Shown here one piece after another: positions 46,340 through 57,124 of a stretch of 64,000 nt of DNA. Under the pieces are notes generated by a model that worked only from the letters and a program-made list of their open reading frames with translations, ran no database searches and was not told the origin of the DNA. The DNA comes from Phlebopus portentosus (taxonomy: Eukaryota; Basidiomycota; Agaricomycetes; Boletales; Boletinellaceae). Position 1 is the first letter of the stretch, and the number at the start of each line of letters is the position of its first letter. Location of the stretch: contig JAYXKI010000002.1 of assembly GCA_037892935.1 (NCBI GenBank), forward strand, positions 3,038,001 to 3,102,000. The letters run 5' to 3'. Position numbers and translations under genes: made by a program.

Positions 46340-48009
46340 ATGCCGCACTTCGGGACGGCTACTGACACGCTCCTTTCACTACCATATGAACTCATCATTG
46401 ACATATTGACACGTTGTTCTGTAGAAACCGTTCTACGCCTCGAAAGGGTGCGTTCTATCCCTTGCATTATGTAGCTTCGGCCTTTATGAAGACTTTCAAA
46501 TACTATAGACATGTAAAACCCTGCATCAACTATGCCAAGCCCGTGCAGTCTGGGATGCTTGCATTCAACGGCTCGACGTCGAATGTGCGCCGAACCTGAA
46601 CCCGTTCGAATCGATTACCTCAAAGTCAGCTCCGGATCTCAAGAGGACAGTCATCAGCGCTATTCAGAGGCACCGTAACTGGGCAGACCCACGCCAACAT
46701 CATAACCTTCACGTCACTGACTTGCCTATCACGCGGCCTGCAGGCGAATTGGATATCCTTGTTGAACCCCGCCTCCTCCCTGGTGGTAGAGACATCTTGA
46801 TTCTGAATTGTGGGAGGTTGGAACTATGGTCGCTTGTGACGAAAGAGAGGCTTTGGGAAATCAAATCCCCGGTTGGGAGGTTCAGTTGCGCAGGGTTCGA
46901 CTACGATGTTGTCGACGACGGTAACATGCTGAACGTCGCAATTTTGTTTGAGGACTTCGAGACGACGACTACGTGGGCATTATCTCCTCCTTCTTCCGAG
47001 AAAAATTGCTCTTTGCTCACAGTTTCCACTCCTTCTTTCCAGGAGCCCGTTGCGCATTTATTCTTTCGATCTTCGAGACAGACAAGAAACGATCCTGTTT
47101 GAAAGGATGTTGCCGCCGGTCTTCCTATTCCGCATGATGCTTCGGAACGAATTCTTTATTGCGTGCATCCCTCGTACTTTGCAGACTGTCGTTATTAACT
47201 GGAAGACAGGGGAAGCTCTGACTCTTGGTTTTATTGACTCAATGGTAGGTTTTGTTTTTGAACAAAGTTATGTGCTTCGTTCAGCCTGACGGAAAGCCTC
47301 AGGGTAACAGGATCGAGCCACGGTCTACTGTCCTTGCAAATAACGAACTCGTTTCCTTCGCTACCCTTGATGAAACTGGATTCTCCGCAATCAGACTGCC
47401 AATCTCGGTTCTCGCAGGGAGATGGTCAAAAGAATTGGAACACGCGTTCTGGACAAGGGTCTCGATCTGTCCAGGAAAAGACGGCTCAGCGTCCTTCCTC
47501 TCCCATATCCCCGCCTTGAAGACAGAATAGTCAACAGGAACGACGGATTCGGACCCTGGATTCTTGCTCATCGCGTTTTCACTCCGGTCTGGAAACCAAA
47601 TCCCCCAACCGAGATATTTATCGCTGCGTATGATTGCGGACCCGGAGGACAAACACCGACGAGACTCGTCTCGTTCCGTCTGCAACTATCGCATTTCCAT
47701 AGCCCGGACCCTAATTCCCCGCCAATCGGTATACTCTCATTGGTGAAGTCTTCCTGCGCACAATCATCGCAGCTTCCATGGAACTCGCGAAGTCTGTCCA
47801 ACTCAGGACGGATGTTCTCCCTCCGCTCGAAGATCCGATGCTTCTCCCTGTTCGCTGACACACCGCAACCAATGAATGAGCTGAACCTCAGTAAGGATAT
47901 CGTTCCCTGTGCGGATGACATCGAACCGGTTATATCTTGCGTTGAGCCTTGGAGCGGTGCTATTGCGGTCGGAAGGCCAGGGAGAGTGAAAATCGTCAAC
48001 TTTATCTGA
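46340..48009 (+). CDS. F-box protein
   Basis: Likely substrate adaptor of an SCF ubiquitin ligase. Start ATG 46340 (MPHFGTATDTLLSLPYE). The F-box is LSLPYELIIDILTRCSVETV then LRLER, interrupted by an intron and continued TCKTLHQLCQARAVWDACIQ. The remaining 400 residues look like a beta-propeller or beta-rich domain without clear WD repeats: LPGGRDILILNCGRLELWSL, VTKERLWEIKSP, LRIYSFDLRDRQETILFE, GRPGRVKIVNFI at the end. An intron of about 70 nt (donor after TTTT, acceptor CCAG at about 47041) is placed to keep the frame; another lies near 47243-47285. Such F-box proteins are highly expanded in Agaricomycetes. Substrate unknown. Confidence 0.78.
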
Positions 48010-48263
48010 TCTTTCATGAATGCCGGAGCATTTGACGGGCATGTTTAACAGCTGTGTATGGTACATCATAAGCCGAGTAAGCAATGACGTTGAGTGAAGG
48101 GTATTGGTTTTGCTTGTCCAATAGAGATGAACAAATTCCGTAGACGAGGAGACTCGTAACCAGAACGGATGTTTCCAAGAAATAACACGACATTGAGGTA
48201 TATTCGTACGAGATGTCCAGGATACATAATACATATTGCGTTGGATGTTTCGGGTCGCAATCG

Positions 48264-49629
48264 TCAGTATTCACCAAACGCCGTATGTCCGGTTTGAATT
48301 GCGTGTTCTCGCGCTCCTTTCTCCCCTTTCAATCCTACCTTGCAGAGCTATCGGAATGGTACACATTAGCTCTTAGATTTGCATTGATGGCTGTCATCGT
48401 GCCACATACCTCGCACCGCAGATCAAAAGTTGCTGTATTCGTGTAAGCTCTTTTCGCCCTTAGATTATCCGCAAGCTTACTAGCCGCGCGGAGTATGCTA
48501 TCTGTTGACGGATCTTCGCCCTCAATCGGGAACACTGTTTGATGGAAGTCCGGCGGGGCATCCGCCACGGGAGAAAGCGAAGCCGCATCGTAGTGAATTC
48601 CAGAATAAATGAGGATACATCGAATTGACGGTGTACCCTTCGAAGGAGAGAAGCGGTCTATCCTCCCTGTCTCGACGTCTATTGAGGCGATTTCGGTCGA
48701 GTAATGCGAGGCAAGAATTGACAATTCGATCGCCCCGCCCCATGTAGACGGCTTGAGTATGTTCTGGATATATTTCTCCCGCGGAAGACTGTGAAGAAAG
48801 TCAAGGAAATTGACAATGTTCTAGGTGGCGCCGGATGATTACGCACCCCAGCATTGCTTCTGTCCAGGTTTCGGCATCTTGTCGGATAGCTTCAGCTACG
48901 ACTATCAGAACGCGATGGAGAAAGGCGAAGAAAATTAGCACCACACTTAGAGTTAGGAGAACAGTATTGTACGCACTTTTTCTTATGGACTGAGCCTTGC
49001 TGATATCCTGCTCGAATACAAGAGCGATACAGCTGAACAAGCATGAGTTGTCGTCAGGAACGACCTATTGCAGACCGACCAAATGAGAATTGGATGATAC
49101 AGGACAAAGCCAGCCACTTACCCGGTGTACCAAAACTCCCGACTCCGTGCTGACATAGTCCGTCCCTCCGGCACTGGGAGTCGAAGGCATAGCGAGGTAG
49201 CTCTCTCGTAATCCCGCTGATCGAGGTGGTGCACCTGCTGACAATGGCATCGGGGGAGGGGGAGAAGTAGCTTGTGGGTCGAAAGGCGCAGAGGCCGAAG
49301 CAGAAGCAGGAGCGGGAGCGGCTCCCGGCTTGTGCGTGAGGATGATCTGATCCCCGGGCTTCAGCCCAAGGCTTGACACCGGTAATTCAGGGATGAGCGT
49401 GAGCTGGTGCGGTGGATACCCGGACTTTACTAGTAGGCAATTTCAAAGAGTCTTGAGGCGATAATCGACAATGTAGATCAAATATGCTCTCACATTCTTG
49501 CTGCGACGGATAAACATCCGTGACTTCGCGAATCCGTTGTTGAAGGTCCTGCACTGATGCAGCATCGAGGTCGAGCTCAAGAGTAGCTTGACCCTTCGGA
49601 TGCCGCAGACGAAGCTTTGACACGGGCAT
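48264..49629 (-). CDS. OTU1: OTU-type deubiquitinase OTU1 (YOD1 family)
   Basis: Cysteine protease that trims ubiquitin chains and works with Cdc48/p97 in ER-associated degradation. Start ATG 49629 (MPVSKLRLRHPKGQATLELD) opens the UBX-like domain; an upstream in-frame ATG at 49689 is less likely. A Pro/Ala-rich linker with PAPASASASAPF follows. The catalytic block is VVPDDNSCLFSCIALVFEQ (Asp and nucleophile Cys); the later STWGGAIELSILASHYSTEI and IYSGIHYDA (catalytic His) are present. The C-terminal C2H2 finger is reached through an intron: LRCE joined to LCKVGLKGEKGAREHAIQTG, ending HTAFGEY before TGA at 48264. Complete by family standards. Confidence 0.88.
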
Positions 49630-49854
49630 TAATGATTTAAGTGCTTCAGGTGGCTGTAGCTGATGCAAGGAAGCAGTCGTGGCGAGCACTCGAGCGTGGT
49701 GTACATCAAGTGAACGAACGCGTCAGTGATCGGAATGTGATCGACGGATGTCAATCACGTGTTTCATCAATATTTATTTCCGAAATTTTATTTTGAGGTA
49801 AAGATAATGGCGATAATTAAACTGCTCAACTAGACAAAATGGGATACGTTGTCA

Positions 49855-51306
49855 TCAGTCCTCATCTCCACCTTCGCCTTCATCTGAGTCCCCTTCGGCC
49901 GTTTCTTCGTTATCCCCCTCTTCATGGCTGATTCGCTCAGGGTACTCGCCGCGCTCCAGACTTTCCAGAGGAACGGCTTCGAACCGTAAACCCATAGTCC
50001 ATGTCCACCCAATGATACTTGCGGCTGCCAAACCGAACCACGCCCAACGCATTTGATCAAATTCTTTATCCGCCTTTGACTTGAGCTTTGTTCTACGAGT
50101 CGAAGATGGATTTGCAAGCTTCCAGAAGAACGGAACGGCGAGTGAAGAAACAACTTCCGAAAATGCTGCCTGCTGTGCAGAGCGTACTCGCAGAGGGATA
50201 TACTCCTCATCAGACCGATGCGCTTGAGCTTCGATGACCTCGAAAGATGTAGATAAGCTAGCTGATAATCCATGCAATGTCCCTGAAGGTAAGAGCGTAC
50301 GGGATTGCAACCTTCGTGAATGTGCTACAAGAGAAGGATAAGATTCAAGAATGAGCGAACGCAGGGTTTCATTTGGGAATGGTGGAACAGTGAGGAGGAG
50401 GATGTGTGCAGCGACGAACACGTCCAATGCGCTTGGACTAGGATTATCCAGGAAGAACAACTTATCGCCGAGAAGTCGAGCCAGAAGGTCGAGGGTCATC
50501 CGCGCCTTGTCAAGTACCTGCTATCTGATAAATAAAAGAAATAAAGTGAAATAAGCAAATGTACCTTCTCCTTCCCGAAAGCCTCTTGCACGATGCTGTG
50601 ATCCGCAAGCCCAAGGCCCTTCTTTTTCCGTCTTTCTTCCTCCGCCTCTTCTACGGATATGGACCACAATCCAGTTGCCTCGAGTCGCGGCTTGTAAATC
50701 CCGCGTAAACGGTCTGGGACGTAATACCGCTGAGGAACGGGAAAGAGTTCTGCAAGAGCAGGCTTGACGAACTCATAGTAATTATGTCGAAGGGTAAATA
50801 GCGAGCAAGCCTTATATCAAGAATGACCTCAGCAATATGCAGAAGGAAAACTAGCTTCCTATGCGCACCACCAGGTCCCCTAATTGAGCAGAGACCAAAG
50901 CCATCCATGCCGTCTCTTGAGCTCGCTTCACCGGGTTTACGGCCGGGATCGTGTCAGCTGCTCCATTCTCCTTATCCGTTTCTTCATCGTCTTCGGATGT
51001 CCCACCGCGACTTTGAAGACTCTCAACATACTTGACGATTGACAGAAATGAAGCGATAGTCGCAAGTCCGTGTGAAAGGTACGGTAGCTGTCCTGTAATC
51101 AGTCAGAGCTTGTGCTCAAGCGACGACGTGACTTGAAAATCCGCACCATCGGGGGAAATGTCTGGATTCGTGCATTCTTCAACTATGAATTTGCCCGGCA
51201 ATGCAAGCTGTAAATAGAGAATGGACGCGAGACATGGTGGTGTGAATGTAGGGAGGTCCCAACGCCCAGGCCAGACGTGCAGGACGAGTTCAGGTTCATC
51301 CGGCAT
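49855..51306 (-). CDS. Metaxin/SAM37-like mitochondrial outer-membrane assembly subunit
   Basis: Subunit of the sorting and assembly machinery that inserts beta-barrel proteins into the mitochondrial outer membrane. Start ATG 51306 (MPDEPELVLHVWPGRWDLPT), the GST-like thioredoxin fold seen in metaxins. It continues CLASILYLQLALPGKFIVEE, QLPYLSHGLATIASFLSIVK, ETAWMALVSAQL and YYVPDRLRGIYKPRLEATGL. The alpha-helical half is TLDLLARLLGDKLFFLDNP, SALDVFVAAHILLL and FPNETLRSLILESYPSLVAH. A single hydrophobic segment near the C-terminus (RWAWFGLAAASIIGWTWTMG) and an acidic tail (EGDNEETAEGDSDEGEGGDE) end it. Shares a short promoter with LIN1. Confidence 0.82.
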
Positions 51307-51444
51307 GGTTGGAAGGTGAAGAAGAAAGAAGTCTCAAATGTCGATCATGATTATCCTAGGAAGTAGTGATCGGCAGATCGTCATCAATTATGGTAAGTAC
51401 TGGCTGTATCTTGAACTTCAATCTCACCTCATACAACATCCGCC
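51307..51444. promoter_or_regulatory. Short divergent promoter, SAM37 / LIN1
   Basis: Only 138 bp between the two start codons. The two genes must share promoter elements; none is individually recognised. Confidence 0.55.
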
Positions 51445-52764
51445 ATGAAACGCTCGAAACCATCTTCAGAGCAGGTATCGACGAATAAGAAAACACGCTT
51501 CGTAGCACCAGAAGATGATCCGGCACGCTTCGAAGAGGACGTCGAAGCACAGCTCGAGGACTCCAAAAAGCTCAAACACAAGCAGCGTGTGAAGACAGAA
51601 GGCTACGAGTCAGATTCGAGCGATGATGGTGAAGGCGTCGTCCTCAGTCGACGAAAGGACGGTGCGGGAGAAGGAGGAGCTAAGGGAGATGAAGATGATA
51701 TGTTCGCCATGGGCGACAAGGAGGAGAAAGATGAGGAAGTGTCGGGGAAGAAGAAGACAGAGTATTTGCGGTTAGGCGATATCGAAGGGCAAGAGTTTAA
51801 CGATGAAGGAGAGGCCAAAGATTTAGAAGAGAGCGAATCGTCTGAGAGTGAACCGGAGGACGAAGATGACGCTGAAAGGAGGAGGAGAGCAGGCATGGGG
51901 TACGAACTCTCCTCGTTCAATATGCGTGAGGAGATGGAAGAAGGGAAGTTCACGGAGGACGGGATGTACGTGCGAACGTTTGACCCTCACGCCATTCACG
52001 ATCGATGGCTCGATGATACAGACGAAAGAGCCATGAAGAAAGCACGCCGTGCCAAACGCGCAATGGAGAGGAAAGAGAGGGAGAAACTGAGGGCAGAGGC
52101 GCGTGAAGCCGAACAGGCGGAGAGTAAGGAGGATTTGGAGAAGGAGTTGCTATCAATCCTGAAGAAGGGCGAGACTGTGCTTGAGGCGCTTGCAAGACTT
52201 GGCGAAAAAGTGAAGAAGCAGAAAGGGAAAGAGAAGAGGTAGGTTCACGTATTCCTCCTTCCATGATGCCCCTCGCATTCACTTGCTTGGAAACAGTACA
52301 CGAAAAGCCCACATTCAAAACCATTCAACAATGGAGATCGACAACATCGACTCTCACTCCTCTCAACCCGCATCCTCACATGCCAACCATCCCCGCAAAA
52401 GCCCTCAAGAGTCCAAAATCGAGCACCTTACAACCCTCGCATCAGAGCTCATGTCTCTCGGGGACATCGATGTATACAACAAAACCTACGAGCAATTCCT
52501 TCGCTCCGTGCGTGCCGCAGGAAATGTCAAGCCAGACTGGTCACCGCCTCCCATAATGTACGAATACAAGTGGGATGTTCCTGGAACTCAGACGCAGAAC
52601 GGCAGTGGTGAAACTGGGAATGCTGGGAACAAGTTTTTGGACCCTTTGGAGAGGAAGAGATGTCAGCGTGGTACGACGCGAAGTATTTTGGCGAGTTTGG
52701 GGAGAAAGTGAAAGTGAGAGTCGTTGGAAGGGAATGGGGTGACTGGGATGATGTCGTGGATTGA
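51445..52764 (+). CDS. LIN1: U5 snRNP-associated GYF protein (LIN1/CD2BP2), frame break before the GYF domain
   Basis: CD2BP2/Lin1 proteins bind Prp6/Prp8-type partners of U5 snRNP through a C-terminal GYF domain. Exon 1 (51445 to about 52240) is one long frame: VSTNKKTRFVAPEDDP, acidic/Lys-rich middle, GMGYELSSFNMREEMEEGKF, EDGMYVRTFDPHAIHDRWLD. The intron (GTAGGT..ACAG) joins to STRKAHIQNHST, then LASELMSLGDIDVYNKTYEQ and PPIMYEYKWDVPGT, the start of GYF. The rest of GYF, VFGPFGEEEMSAWYDAKYFG and VKVRVVGREWGDW, is in another frame that ends at 52764. The break lies within about 52595-52635. Only a 29-nt GT-AG piece would bridge it, so an indel or sequencing error is more likely. Unshifted reading stops at 52711 without GYF. 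Confidence 0.78.
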
Positions 52765-53004
52765 ACAGTTACGCATCCATATTCTCCGTTTCGTTCACTT
52801 TCCTGAGATCTCTAGTCTAATTTATGTGCATTATGTATCGCTATCTGTTCTGTACAATGCCAACAATTCCTCGGCAAAAAGCTATAGCTACATGTTTGAA
52901 TTTGGATGTGTTGTAACAGCTGCAAAGCGAGAGAACAAATATGCATGACAACATTGTCGGTTCCGTTGAGAAAACAAACAGGCATAGGGTGGAGTTTGAA
53001 TGAA

Positions 53005-56000
53005 TTAGTGGCTAATGTATTGGAACACGAAAGAAACGTCCGGTAAGCCAACTTCGGCTCGGAGAAGGTCATCGTGGTTATTCTTCAACTCTTCGTTCGT
53101 GTAATGATTCCACCTGACGCACACTCAATCAGTACCTACGAAAGGATATCTGAGATATCAAAGTCAGTTTGGACTTACGTGCTAGCATCTCCATACAACA
53201 GCGCATGAGATTTCACGAGCTGCTTCCCATCTTTACACCTCTTACACTTGAAGGTATCATGCGTATCACACAGCGTGTTCTCCTTGAACGTGAAGAGCTG
53301 CCGGAGCATGTCGATGGAGAAGTGCCGTTCAGCATCCTCGGTTGCGTCCACGACCGCGGAGGAGAGCGCTTGTTTCTGGGCTTGTCGTTGGAAGATCTTT
53401 TCTTCGATTGTACCGGTTGAAATAAAGCGATAGACAAAGCCTGGTAGCCGGAAGTATGAGCTAAAAGATATGCAAATGGGTGCCCGCAGGAACGAAGACA
53501 CGTACATTCTTTCTTTTGTCCATCACGCCAGACGCGTGCAAGAGCTTGCTGGTCAGCAGCAGGGTTCCAGTCTTGAACGTTGTTCTCTCAGCGTTAGTGC
53601 AAAGTTGGCCAGATTCGTAAAGCTTACCGGGATCAAACAGAATCAGTCGATTAGCTCCAATGAGGTTAATGCCACATCCTCCAGCTTTACTACTCAAAAG
53701 GAAGACGAATTCCGGTCGGTTCGGATCGTTAAACTGGTCGACCAGTTTCTGACGCTTCGTGACGGACATAGTTCCGTCAAGTCGGAAGCATCCATAGCTT
53801 ATGCGGATAGGAGTCAGTTTCATTCTCGAATGAGGTCTTTTGAAGACAAAAGGGACTTACCTTTTCGCTTTACACATTTTCTCGAACAAGTCGAGTGTCT
53901 GTGTGTAGTTACTGATGAGGACAATCTTGTCCTTCGTCTCAGTTCGGATGCGATGTAGGAATCTAATTGTGCACAGAGTTAATCACTTCAAATACTCCCA
54001 TACGTATTGACAGTATCTTGCGGCGTACCTTTCGAGGACAACGAACTTTCCACTCCAGTCACACCGTACATCTCGGCTTCGACCGTGATCTCGTCCGTTA
54101 GCAGAGTGTCCAGCACCTACGAATCCCTCAGGAATGAGTTTCTCCGAGCCTTGTAAGTCATTCGGAAGGTCAAGGAGTTCCGGGTGATTACATAGTTTCT
54201 TGAGAATATTGATTGCTTTCAGCGGTTGTGAGTTGGTTCCTCGAAGAAGAGCCTTGATCTCTGGTGCAGTGATAAACAACCTGTAAAGAGCAAGTTGGAA
54301 CTCGGAAAGGCCACAAAATACGACGTGTTCGTATTTGACAGGGACTAATGAGTCGTGAGCAAAGTGGAAATTAATCAAGCTTCGTTTGAAAGGCAGCTTA
54401 CGGTATTTCGATAGAAGATCATTCGTGCGACGAATGATGAAAGGTGTGACCAAAGTCCCGAGTTCCTTGAGCTTCACTTCGCATGAAGCCTTCACTTCAT
54501 CGGTAGCGTCGGCGTCGCGGCCACGAATAATTGCGTTCTCGAAATTCTTGCGGAAGTCACCCTTTGAGCCAAGATAATTTGGATTAGCGAAGTTGAGGAG
54601 GGAGAAGTATTCGGATAGGTCATTCTGCAATCGGAGATCATATTAGTTTATTGTGGAGCAGAAGGAAGTTATTTGGACTCCCCTGGATTGGCGTGCCGGA
54701 GAGGATAACCCGTCGTTTGACGTTTAGCGCATTCAGAGATTGGAAAGTCAATGAATCTACTCAAAGCTATAAGCTAATGTTCTATCTATATAAGATTTTG
54801 CGTACCAGAGTTTTTCAGGCGATGCCCTTCATCGCAGAGCAACAGCCCAATACTACAATTCGCAAGATACTCGGATAAGGTCCGTAGCGTCTCGTACGAA
54901 ACAATCATGACTTTGAATTCGATGAGTGGTGGTAGAAGTTAGTAAAATCAGAGCACCAACCTGGCTGGGTCACGCTTCTCCCTTTCACTTGCACCCATCG
55001 GTTTACTTTCTGGATGAGCTCCGCTTTACTGCCTTTACCATCGACCGCAAGACATCCTGGCGCCTCTTCGCCAAGCCACTTCGCTAAATGGCAGTGGAAA
55101 GTCATGTTCAGATATCCGCTGGCAGAATAAAGTATATACGCATACTTAGTTCGTTAGCCCAATTTCTGACGAGACTGCTAGGACATGCGATGATGCATTT
55201 ATCAATGGAAGGCTTTCCAGCGTGAGGCGATTGTTTCAGGAGGGTGTACATAAGCGCGATACATTGGAGTGTCTTTCCGAGACCCATTTCATCTGCCATG
55301 ATACATCTGAAATTTTGTCAGTGGAGTAGTGCTACAACCGAATATGCCTCACCCATGTTGATTTTCGATTGTCATTCCCGTCGTGCATCGGTATAAGAAC
55401 TAAACAGGTTCATGAGCTAGAGAACTTAGAAGGAACGGATTAAAAAAAAAAAAAATAGCGCACTTTTACACCTTCAATCTGATGGGGGCGAAGCACTTTG
55501 GAGAGCTTAGGATCGAGAACCACAGCCACTTTCTGCAACTTTTGTTGCTTCTTCTGGTCCTCACCTAACAGCTTACGCAACGATTTATGAGGGTTGAACA
55601 TGCCTTTCATCTTTTCTTCCGCCTCCTTTGCCATTCGTTCTCTCTCCTCTTCTTTCTCTCGCTCACGCTTCTCTTCTTCCGTTTCTCGATTATCGATCGT
55701 CGGATCATATAACACAATTGCGTGATCTTGCATAGGGTCATGAAGTGGTCGTGGAAGTAAGATAGGCTGCGGTCGAATGCCCAGGAAACGCCAGAAAGCA
55801 CATTGTGCACGACCTCGCCTTTGTTATTTGTCATGCAAGGTATCGAGAATCTGCGCGATGCGACAGCTTGAAAGGGTTTCGGCTCGAATTTGGGAAATCG
55901 CTTGAGGTCATGAGCAACCAAATCTATCTCAGGAGGACCATTCTCATCTTTCCTACGCTTCTTCCTGCTGCCTGCGTCATCATCAGAGTCGTCATCATCT

Positions 56001-56164
56001 CCTCCGGCGCCCTTGTACGACACCCGTTTGCGTTTCCGTTGTGGATGGTCGCGCGTCGAGGTCTTGGCAAAGGATGGAGGTCTGAACGGCTTATTGAGGC
56101 GGACACTTTCTTGCGGTCTATCGACTGGTCTACCATCTGGGGTTACTGGCTGCCTGCGCAGCAT
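53005..56164 (-). CDS. RAD54: RAD54 DNA translocase (SWI2/SNF2 family)
   Basis: Works with Rad51 in homologous recombination by moving along double-stranded DNA and stimulating strand exchange. Start ATG 56164 ([18 protein letters not shown]). Basic N-terminus with [11 protein letters not shown], acidic run, KKRRK. Helicase motifs in order: [16 protein letters not shown], motif [20 protein letters not shown], motif Ia [17 protein letters not shown], motif [14 protein letters not shown], motif [23 protein letters not shown], motif [21 protein letters not shown], motif [21 protein letters not shown], and motif [15 protein letters not shown]. The C-terminus has the Rad54 signature [18 protein letters not shown] and a Cys/His cluster [12 protein letters not shown]. 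The final exon ends [10 protein letters not shown] at 53005. Around ten introns, all consistent with the frame. Confidence 0.92.
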
Positions 56165-57124
56165 GGTATTGAAGCAAGTGGAGAACCGCGAGAAGGGAAG
56201 TGACACCCGTGGTTATAATGGGAGATTTGTATCAGTCACGTCAACAACGCGTCAATAAAGCCAAATAAGTGTAAAGTGATATATTCATTACGTAACACTT
56301 ACACATATCCGTCGAGGATCATGCACCCCACAATATTAATAGGAATACCGATCCAATGCAAGTGGAATCACTGATGATGCAAATGTAGACAGCGAGATTC
56401 TAATTGTAGTTCTGGCAAAGTAAAGCTTGCGAGATATTTTCTGAGCATGTAGGCATGCGGCTCTCTCGTCCAGATGTTGAGCTGTGTCAACCAATTATCG
56501 TGCTCGAGTACTGGAGAGTACACTAACAGAACTTGAGTGCCCAGGCGAGGTTTGTAATATTATCAATCCCTTGCTTGCTCATTCGAAGCGCACTGCAGGA
56601 AGAGGTAGAAAGGGGTCCTGGCTTGTAAATACCTGACAGAAGTTACTAAAGATTAGCTCGGAAAAGTGCTTTAAGCGCCAAGTGGGCTTTCTATCCTACC
56701 CTCATCGGCCCTCATCCGGTATTTTTCTGCTGTAGTAACGAAGGTAATTACAACAGATACAAGATTATCAGAGTTGTAAGGGCTCCTTAGCTTCGCAAGA
56801 TGAGCTCGCATAGATAATAAGATGTACACAGGGGGCAAAACCCTATTTCCGAACCTGAATCAGAGGCGAACTTTCCAATTCTGTTTCCTATAAGTGAGCG
56901 GCTCGGAAACGTAATTCTGCCCCCTGTGATGGGTGCCCAGCGCGGGGCCCCGGATTTTGTCCGGCATTCATTCCGTGATCGCGAGACATGCGAGTGAGCT
57001 GGATAAATATGGCAATTTGCCTGATATTTTACACGGTCGCCATCCATTATCGCATCTGTATCGCCAGCTGGCACCGCGTTCTTTTCTTCCTCATCGCGAT
57101 CATCGCGGCCGAGGTTGTTGAAAA
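56165..57124. promoter_or_regulatory. Divergent promoter region, RAD54 / transhydrogenase
   Basis: About 960 bp between two start codons. The region upstream of the transhydrogenase is AT-rich with no recognised gene. Confidence 0.45.
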
